Positions 55,246-64,000 of a DNA stretch of 64,000 bases are shown here, piece after piece (the first letter of the stretch is position 1; every line of letters begins with the position of its first letter). The position numbers and the translations under genes were made by a program. The stretch comes from Symsagittifera roscoffensis. Taxonomy: Eukaryota; Xenacoelomorpha; Acoela; Convolutidae. Where the stretch lies: positions 29,896,599-29,960,598 of the forward strand of contig NC_087063.1 of assembly GCF_963678635.1 (NCBI RefSeq), given 5' to 3'. The notes below the pieces were generated by a model. The model was not told the origin of the DNA and searched no databases. It saw only the letters and a list, made by a program, of their open reading frames with translations.

Positions 55246-58200
55246 GAAACTTTATTAACTTTTTTTTTCCAAAATCAATTTTTTTTGGACTAAACTGGTG
55301 TCTGCTCGAAGATTGCCGGCTTTGTTTCCGCTTCTCAATTTTTTTTTCAATTGCTAAATTTATTTTCAAATGTTTTACTTGGCGTGTTTGCCTAGAATTC
55401 TTGCTTGATAAAAACATGCATTATGAAAGTGTATGGAATAAAAACATTTTGCAAAAAATTCAGTTTTTTCGCATAAACCCTTCTACCAATCTTCAAAATG
55501 GGGTATCCATCGAAAGGGATGCCCACCTACATGCAATTGTGCCTGCATACTCCCCTGGGCTTTTTTGTTTCATACATATGTCTACGGCCTTTGGAACTAT
55601 TTTTTCGGTTTTTTGAACAATTTTTTTATAAAAATTTATGAATTTTACCAGAAAATACCCTCTGATGTCTGAGACTTTGAATCCAATTCAAAGAACAGGT
55701 TGTGGGAAGCTCCTTTGTTTACGCGGCTAGGGTCAAACTTTTTTGACACGAAAAATTATTGCCATCGGAAAAATCCAAGTTTTGATGTTTTGACCGTGAT
55801 TTGAAGTTTTTGTCTTTTCCCGAGAATTAGTCTGCCAAACCTGGATTTTTTTGAATTTCTTCTGAATGAGTGGTTACGCCCATTTTTTAAATACACTTAT
55901 GATTCCCAGAAATGTCAAATTCTGATTTGTTGACCGTTTTTTTGGCATTTCTCGATAACTATCCAGCCGAATCTGATACAGGTTTAATCGACAAAACAGG
56001 TTGTTGGAAGGCTACCTTTATAATTATCTACGCCTAAATTTTTTTAGAATAAAGGATTGGCCTTTAAACAAGCTTTTATGTCTCTACTCGAACCCTGCCG
56101 TGCCAAGTTTCAGGTTAAGTGTTCAATCGAGAAAACCAATTTTGGAAATCTTCTCTAGTTTACGGGCCACGACCTGCTTTTAGCCAAAAAAATTTACCGA
56201 ATTACAAAATTACTTCTTGAATTTTCTTCAAAACTATCAAAACTAAGATGAAAATTTTAATCGAAAGAAGCGGTTGCGCAAGTTTTTCCTGCTTAAGCAA
56301 CTACTTCCTAAATTTTTGGAAGACAAGGAATATGATTTTCTGAAATTTAAAAAACTTCCACTCATCTCAGTTATTTCAGTAGAAAAACCATTAAGGTTTT
56401 GGGCAAAGTCCAATTTTTGAAATTACTTTTTTCGTCCTTCCTTGAATTGGAAACGAGCCAAAAACGTCCTTCCATGGCAAGCTCAGCAGTAATACAAACT
56501 CAAAGAACATCAAACACGTATCTCTAACCTTAGCTAGATTCTAGGCGTCCTTCATCTAAACTTACGAAAATTTTGGTTCACCAAGTTTTTTTTTAATCGT
56601 TTTTCTTTTTTCGACTTGCCATGATTTTTTATGTTTGTTGTATCGCAAGTGGTGCGCAAATCCGCTTCGCTTCTGTGTTTATTATGTTTTGTTCAAGTCG
56701 AATGCATGGTCTGCAATAATTTATTGTATTTGCAATTTATTTAGCTTGCACCTTTCTTTAACTCATGACTTCTCAAATGTAAACTAAAAATATAAAAATT
56801 TTCACTGAAAAAAAAGCATTTTCTTTCGCGTAGCTTACTAGTTGTCGTTGAAGCTTGTATGATCGTTGTTGCTACGTTTTCATAATCCAAGACGGGACTT
56901 ATGATAATTAATGATAATTAAATGAATTAAAACTCTGGTAAGGTATCAGAAAAGTTTTGAGGAGTAGAAGCAAACTATACGACATTTTTTCCATTTATTC
57001 ATTTCTATATTTAGAAGCGACGCGCCGCTTAGTCTGTGTTTAGCTTGTAACATGGTTTTTCGAGAATCTGTTTTTGCGCTAATGAAATATCTGGGCTTAC
57101 ATTTCAATTAAAATTTTTCATAGAGCACTGAGTGTATAGTAACCAAAGATATTCCAAAATTTTATTTTTTTTCCTGTCATTTAGTTTGGTGTAACCATAT
57201 TTCGCTCATCGCGTGAATAAGGGTGAAGGCTTATGAGATTGTTATCTAATCAAAATATATATTTTTTCGTAACAGATGAAAAAATCAGTTACAGAACCTT
57301 TGGTTATTGAGATTTTGTTTAGCCCATTTTACGTTAACAGTGGCGACACAGTGACTAGAGAACATGTACTGTGTCACTCACTAATCTAGAAAAATATAAG
57401 ACACTTTTTCACGCCATCCAGTTCATCTTCGAAGCATATCTAGTCCAATTTGACAAGCCAATGTCCTCTGAAGAAAAAGCAGAAGCTGAGACACTCAAAA
57501 ACGAAGGTACTTAAATAAAATGCAGCGATGAAATGATTTCTTAAGAAGTGAAATTTACCTGTGATGAATTTTCGGTGTTGACTTTTGTCACAAGTGTATG
57601 AATCGATGCTTAGAATTTTCTGTTTGTTGCTGTACAATTTTGTAAGATTCTTAAAGGTTGATTAAAAGCAGTGCTGATAGTAAGCATGTTCCGCGTTACG
57701 AAGCAGTGGTTGTAAAAATGTCAGATTAAACAGTTTTTAAAATTGAATTGAAGGGTGGTAAAGTGGGGTGGAAACGAGACCAAAAATGCAATATCATTTT
57801 GAAGTTATTCAATTAGTTCTATTTGAGTTTTTTCGACGGTGTCCTTAACGTCGATTTCAAAAGTTCCTAATTCTGAGTTGGATTTTTTTTAGTTCAAATT
57901 TGCCAATTGACGAAGAAGCTGCGTGCCTGAATCGCTGTAGTCTCATCGTAGTTTTTTTCCCGCAAAATATAGAAGCTTTCTTTGATTACTACAGAGATTG
58001 AAGCTACTTCAGGGAAGAGCATAGTAATGACCAAGTTTGTTTTCGATAAATCATGTTGTGGATTGGTGCAAAGAAAGAAAGTTTCTATGAAGATTACTTT
58101 TGAGATCGATGAGATTGATAATTTATCGCAAAATCAGTTCGTTTTTATTGTTGTTATCGCTAAGAAAAGTTTTGTCATTTTAAACCTCATTATAAACCTC

Positions 58201-58959
58201 GTACTGTAATCAAATATTGTCAATCGGGATGACAATCTATTTAGTTTGCTTAATGAAATTTTTGGTTAGCTAATATCTAAAATGCATTTCACATATATAG
58301 CATCAACTTCGTGGATAATTTTGATTAAATCATGGAAAACTAATTTAGTTGACAAATTTTGACATTTGGTTAAACTCGGACCTGATAGAAAGGATCACTT
58401 TACTAAAGCCGCCTTACTCGCCCCGTCAATTCACTGTGCTCTATAATACTGTTCATGCAGTAGACTAGAGGAAAGTACGGCATACTTTGGAAAAAAATTT
58501 CCCAAACAGGCTTAAAAAGAGCATGCATTTGTTTTCTGTGTTTCAGGTGCTCCTAAATTCTTTGCAAGTTAGCAGCTGTGCATTTTTTGTTTCAGAATTT
58601 GATGTTCAACTTTGCAATAAGCAAGGGTATTGCAATCGGGTTCTAGAATTTTAACTGTGTAAAAAACTGTGTTCACCGGACTCATCTCCGTGATTCTGGA
58701 CTCATTCATGTAATAGGCCTTTCTGTTGCACAAGACAGATAAAGAGCAACTAAGCCTTTTAAATATCCAGCCATATCGAAATGTGCTTTTTATTATTTAT
58801 GCTGGTTGTAATGTTAACCAATCGATTTGTTCACTTTTTTCAAATTTTAAAAAATAGGTTTCGGTTTTTCTTTTATCAAATTAGTGGCTTCCTATTGCGT
58901 TGTTTGATTACCAAAACAATTCTTGCATGCTTGTGTGTTTTTTCCAAAGACTAAGTTAT
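55246..58959. other. Intergenic, no gene seen
   Basis: T-rich DNA without a coding frame of note. At 56640-56686, TATCGCAAGTGGTGCGCAAATCCGCTTCGCTTCTGTGT in pieces resembles the SINE 3' end. At 57338-57373 an inverted repeat (GCGACACAGT / ACTGTGTCAC) can form a hairpin. Confidence 0.5.
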
Positions 58960-59546
58960 ACCAAAGACTAAGTTATGCTCATTCCAGGCATGTTTTTACT
59001 TTCTATTCTTTCACTTTATAGAGCTGCTTTTTTGTCCTGTTCTCGTTAGTGTGGGCAAAGCGCAGCTTCGCTGCTGTGTAACATATAATGATTAATTTTG
59101 TGTTGATGTTTTTTTTGGTTCCATCGTTATCAATTAAGCTCTCGGTTAAATTTCCGAGTTTTTCTAAAGCACCTTGCATTCAGTGCATATATTGCACTTG
59201 TGATTATTCTGCCTATTGGCTGCCGGCCTCAACATTGTCAGCTTTTTCCAGTATCTCAACCAAAGACTAAGTTATACTCATTCCAGGCATGTTTTTACTT
59301 TCTATTCTTTCACTTTATAGAGCTGCTTTTTTGTCCTGTTCTCGTTAGTGTGGGCAAAGCGCAGCTTCGCTGCTGTGTAACATATAATGATTAATTTTGT
59401 GTTGATGTTTTTTTTGGTTCCATCGTTATCAATTAAGCTCTCGGTTAAATTTCCGAGTTTTTCTAAAGCACCTTGCATTCAGTGCATATATTGCACTTGT
59501 GATTATTCTGCCTATTGGCTGCCGGCCTCAACATTGTCAGCTTTTT
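58960..59546 (+). repeat. 299-bp tandem duplication
   Basis: Copy 1 is 58960-59258 and copy 2 is 59259-59546, nearly identical, starting ACCAAAGACTAAGTTAT. Each contains the SINE 3'-end motif with GCAGCTTCGCTGC. An extra CCAAAGACTAAGTTATA stands just before copy 1. Confidence 0.9.
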
Positions 59547-59765
59547 TACCCAAAAGTTTGTATCGTACAAATTTCCAGTATTATTATTTATGCGATCAAT
59601 ATGACTTTGGCCCAAGATTGCAGTTGCTCTAAATCAACTTCACTTGGAATCTCTTCAGAAACTCATATAACTTTTTTGTTTTTCTAGTTTTTTTTTCAAC
59701 AGGAACCTTGATCAAATCCTCTTTGAAATTTCTTGAGCATCTTGCTGTTTTAATCCTGTACACGT

Positions 59766-59806
59766 TGTATCTCAAGTGGTGTGAAGCGCAGCTTCACCTA
59801 TGTGTT
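59766..59806 (+). repeat. SINE 3'-end motif, further copy
   Basis: TATCTCAAGTGGTGTGAAGC followed by GCAGCTTCACCTATGTGTTT. The GAAGCGCAGCTTC core is a short inverted repeat shared with 53878, 59050 and 59350. Confidence 0.5.
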
Positions 59807-60564
59807 TCAGCTTACATCACTTGATTGCTCAATCAATAGTTGTGAATAATCGTTGTTTGGCTTTGGTTTTACTCAATAATTGATTTTAATGTTTTTCTGC
59901 ATGGCAAAGGGAAAACTAGTATTTATAATTGGCGCGTACTTTTTTATAAGCATGATTTTTCTCAAAAAGGTTTTCTAAATCGAAACCTCTCTGTATTGCT
60001 AGTGTTCTGAAGCTTTGCTTTTGCCTCTCTGTCTAAATATTTTGTCTGTTTTATCTGTACATATTTTAATAAGAAAGAAATTTTCTTGTTTGTCTGTTTA
60101 TTTTTCTGTGACCGAATTCCTCCAAAGGTTTAAATTGCACGACCATGAAATTTGGCATGTATTTATCAGCATGATTTTTCTCAATAAGGTTTTTTCTATC
60201 TTAATCTTTCTATAATGCTAGTGTTCTGAAGCTTTGCACATGAATACGATAAAAACTCTGTGCTGTTTAAATTTGAACGTTACCCAATTTTAGTTCATAA
60301 AAGGGGCAAAAAACGTTTGGAAAACAGATTTACGTGACTCCTACGTTCATTTTGCAGTTCATTTCAATTAGATATTTAGAGCTGAGCACGTGATTTTTTT
60401 ACGCCGTTTATAATCAATGTTACATAAAAGATTTCAAACATTGAATTCGAGACAAATGTTGGCCTGAATATAACAGCAGTTCTTTTCTGAACATGTATTC
60501 AATTTGACTTGCAACATTTTATTCCAATCATCTTTTTTTATATAAGCAATCGGTTTTGTTCAGT

Positions 60565-60735
60565 GCAGCGCCAACAGTGGGGGAGGGAGATATCATCCAT
60601 TTTGCCGCAGCCGATCCCACCTTGAGGAGGCGGATGACACTGGGATCCCTCCAATCATGACAGAATCGGGATTCGAACGCATGACCCTCATGTTGAGAGA
60701 CGTGTGCCTAACCCTTCCGGCCACGGCTTTTAGCC
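60565..60735 (-). repeat. tRNA-derived SINE on the minus strand
   Basis: On the minus strand, GTGGCCGGAAGGGTTAGGC gives an A box and GCGTTCGAATCCCG a B box. A body rich in GGAGGGATC and CCTCCTC follows. This local GC-rich block stands out from its surroundings. Confidence 0.7.
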
Positions 60736-61672
60736 CCGTAATTGTTTCATGTTTTCTTCAGCTTTACCCTGTATGTAATCGCTTTGTAGGTTACGGTGCA
60801 CGACAACCCATTACGATTTTTAGGTTTTTTGCCAATAAAGATTAATACAATGCAATCGTAGTTAAATTTTTTTTCTGAAATATCAATTTTGTTGGGATTT
60901 TAAATTTGTGTAATTTGGATTACAGATTTTGATACCGGCCCAAAAATGGCGATACATCTGGTATATCATAGGTAAGGCAATCCAATATCTCATTCAAAAA
61001 TAGTTTTTTGCAAAGTTTTAAAAAAGACACTGTTTAGGTAGCCTACGTTTTGGTTAGAAAATTTGTTTTCAGGAGAATTGTGCGAAGTTGCAATTTTTTT
61101 TGCAGTTTTACACTATGCTAAATTTTGTATAAAAAATCTCTTTAGGTGTTAGGTGAAGAAAAACGTCCTCGTATTATATTATACAAATTACCTGTTTTAT
61201 TCAAAATTTATTTTTCAAGTTGGTTCTATTTTGACTACCTCCGATTTTAGTTTATTTCATTTTCTTTGCTCGCGTAAAAATTGGTTTCTCCTTCAAATTT
61301 GCGGTGTACGTGATATCGTCTTTGTTGCCTCATTTTGCAATGTTTGAAAAGCCCAAAAATTTTTGTAGCTCGAATTTTTTTTGCAATTTTTTTTTTCGGT
61401 TCAATGGGCGTCTGTCCAAGCCTTGTCGACTCAATTACTGCTTTGGATTTGTTTCGTTATTTTGACACTGGCGATTTTCTTTCCTGAGATTTCATCCTCA
61501 ATTTGACATTCGTTTCGAACAAATGGATGAAATTTTTTTTCGACTTGATGGTTTTCTCCTGCTCTGCTATGCTAGTAATGTACTTGGTGTGACGTTTGGG
61601 CTGTTTAATGAAAAGCGACAGAGAATTAATAGCGGCAGAGAATTTATTTTAAGCAGAACATTTTATAACTGC

Positions 61673-61860
61673 GGCGGCCGAGTGAATAAGGCGGACGGCT
61701 CTTAACACGACAAATATGGGTTGCTATCCCTTTTCGGTCCTGGTCGAAGGGTTTGATCTGTCACTCCCAATGGAACGGCTACGGCGAAGTGGCTGACACT
61801 CCCTCCTCTAGCATGGACCTGCGGTGGACAAGGTCTGTGGCCAAAAAAAGTTTTAAATGC
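61673..61860 (+). repeat. tRNA-Leu/Ser-like SINE
   Basis: GCGGCCGAGTGAATAAGGCGG is a class-II-type A box; TATGGGTTGCTATCCC is a decayed B box. The body (CAATGGAACGGCTACGGCGA, CTCCCTCCTCTAGC) is GC-rich and of similar layout to the element at 60565-60735. Confidence 0.6.
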
Positions 61861-63456
61861 AATTATTATAACAGCAGCTCCTTCCCTGGTGCCTGGTACA
61901 ACAAGTCAGATAGTTTTTATATAAGAAAGAGACATATACAAAGTGCAGTGAAGTTTTCGAGCTGTATTGAAAAATTCCCAAAATGGCCTGCTGTTTTTTC
62001 CAATCGATGAAAAGTCTGTAAAAAGTTTTTCTTCTTGTTTGTTTTTAAATGCTAAACAAAGTCAGAACATGCAGAGCTACTTATACGAAAACCGTCCATC
62101 ATCGTTTATTTTAGAATTTACCTCTAAGTTACATTAACAGACATTTGCGCATGAAAAATACCCATCGCTTGAAACACTTCAATGAGTTTATTTAAAAATA
62201 AAATTTTAAAGAAAAACGAATTTTTGAAGTTTTAGCTTTCTGAGTTTGTTTAAAGGTTTTTCTGTCTACCTATTTTTGGGCGGTGAGTAAATAACCGAAC
62301 TGAAAGCTGTCTCAAACAAGTTCAGAATGGAATTTCACTTTTTGTTCCCATCAGCTCCATAAAGGGGGTGGGAAGGAACTATAATATAAAGTGTGTTTTT
62401 TCTTCCCGATTTTAACAACCGCAAGGAAAGCTCGTATGGGGATCAATTTTGCATCATAATGAAGCCTTTTGATCGTAATTCAGATTCGAAACAAAGTTAC
62501 TCAAGAACATTACGGAGGCTGAAATCGCAAAAAGGCTGTTTTTACCAAGACTTTTTTGCTGCTGTACAATCCAGAGACAGTTGGCTAAAGCGTAGCACAA
62601 CTTCATGTGCTGGCTCAATGCCGTAAAATTTTTGCTATTCGCTTTGATCTTTTCGCTGGTTGCGGATACGTGAAACATTGCATGTGTCGACAAAACATAC
62701 GTTACAATTATTTGTTTGTAGATTCCACAACAGTTTGCTAAGTAGTTTCGTGTTACAAGCTTTGGCTTGTACAAAAGATTGTCTCCGAGTTTCAGAGATT
62801 GGTGTACCTTGAAAGAATACAGCTTGGACTTAATATGAAAAATTTCTGGGTGTCAAGAAAAGCTCGCGTGATTTCTATATTTTCAGCCCAATGGTTCCCA
62901 TACTGGATACTTTTGATTGGAAATTTTTGGCTAGTTTTATTAAGTTACTATGCAGGGTCTTCATCCAATTTTTTCAAAGAACTAGTTCCTTAAGGTCACT
63001 TTATGATGGATTTTTTTGCGAAAGTCTGTTTTTTTCTTTTTTAAATTTTTCCCTCTTTTTTTATGGCTCATTATCCAATTTTTTTTTTTTTCATTTAAAA
63101 ACAGAACAAAAAAGTTCCAAAGATGGGGAAAAATCAGGTCTTATGCACTAAATGGACCCGAGTCAACTTTTCTATATCGGAAGCTGGAATAAAATTCAAA
63201 TAGCACGATCAAGCATTGGGATGAACAATGCCGGCAGATAAAATATATTGTAGAAAATCTGGAAATAATCAAATTAATTTTGAGTCACTTGTGAAATCTT
63301 GCCAGAAAAAAATTTCAGTAAAATGGCATGACAGAACAAATCTACTTTTTATGTTTTTTGTCTAATAAATTTATCTGCTTGACATTTCAAATGAAATGGC
63401 AGAAACTGTCGAAGGAAGTTGATTGGCTAATTGTTCCTACTTTCGAAACGAAAGTA
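61861..63456. other. Intergenic, no gene seen
   Basis: T-rich sequence with short frames only, none with a recognised motif or splice pattern. Confidence 0.5.
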
Positions 63457-64000
63457 ACGGAATATTTGTGCTCGGGGTGGGTTTTTTTTCTTCAGACAAA
63501 TTTCGACTTTTTAACTAGCCATTTTTGACGGAACTTTTTTATATCAGTTGAAAGGTATTGTTGTCCTGAGCTCAAATTTGAAAAGATATTTTACCTGTGA
63601 TCATTTTTCGTAAAGTTATGGGAGTTTAACGATTGCCATTTTGGCCAATTTGGGACAATTAACGCGCGATATATTTCGCGCTATTAACGCGTAAGCCGAG
63701 AATTAATCCGTCTTAGAAATCATTCCAAATTTGTTGAAAGAAGATTATTTGCCATAATTGATTTGTTACAAGGAGCGAAGTCTATCCTTTTGAACTTTAT
63801 ATGGCGTGTGGGGGATGGTTTTCATAAAAAATTTCAAATTTCAGAAAAAAGTTTTTCATTTGGTTCTATTTCATTTAATTTTTATAATGTTATTACTGCT
63901 CCATAAACATTAAAAGGCAATCGGAAAGTTCAGGGCTTTGCCCTAATACAAGCAGTCTTGTACGAAAGTTTGGAAACAATTATGCAACACTTGCAAACTT
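63457..64000 (+). repeat. Long dispersed repeat, copy 2
   Basis: Same family as 53435-54245, without the nested SINE. It runs to at least 63970 and may pass the end of the window. It ends with TTCAGGGCTTTGCCCTAATACAAGCAGTCTTGT in pieces shared with copy 1. Confidence 0.75.

Noticed and set aside
57338..57373. Hairpin as a small RNA gene
   Set aside because: A single inverted repeat with a mismatch; no further evidence of a microRNA or other RNA.

Overview
The window comes from an invertebrate animal nuclear genome. The evidence is a spliced SR-protein gene with a GT-AG intron, an ADAT2-type tRNA deaminase gene, tRNA-derived SINEs, non-LTR elements and Ty3/gypsy-type LTR elements. Both host genes have a TTTTCAG splice-acceptor-like signal just before the start codon, which would fit a lineage that uses spliced-leader trans-splicing. 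I cannot name the phylum.

About 45 kb of the window is one nest of transposons. The oldest layer is a decayed element with an RVT_1-type reverse transcriptase, here called RTX. It lies at 1-2058, 6695-9052 and 45093-45287, and its 5' part is tandemly duplicated. A minus-strand LINE of about 4.6 kb (2060-6693), with ORF1, endonuclease/RT and a (CAA)n tail, sits inside RTX. A second insertion at 9053-45092 splits the RTX reading frame between two serine codons and phenylalanine: the codons before the 5' LTR and after the 3' LTR join into one conserved C-terminal RTX motif. Everything between is therefore one giant LTR retroelement.

The giant element reads left to right as follows. It starts with a 5' LTR (9053-9938) and a candidate tRNA-Asn primer site. 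A leader of about 2.9 kb carries many CCGGAGGGGT-type motifs and ends in a hairpin-rich stretch. Next come gag with two zinc knuckles, then pol (protease, RT, RNase H, integrase), then a frame that looks like a degenerate macro domain. After a 385-bp spacer comes a second coding half: an intact 394-aa coiled-coil ORF, an SGNH-hydrolase domain, and more than 2000 codons of uncharacterised protein that include a second, degenerate SGNH-like region. The element ends in a 3' LTR (44191-45092). Reading frames are broken by stops and frameshifts. Three tandem duplications enlarged it afterwards: 1.6 kb in pol (three copies), 4.56 kb in the SGNH half, and 4.86 kb at the 3' end that also copied the LTR and 0.6 kb of flank. 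Without these I estimate about 24 kb.

The last 18 kb is host sequence: ADAT2 (47446-48072), an SR protein with the unusual order RS-RRM-CCHC-RS (49440-50274), and T-rich intergenic DNA with several SINE types, a longer repeat family with a nested SINE, and a 299-bp tandem duplication. No gene was recognised after 50.3 kb.
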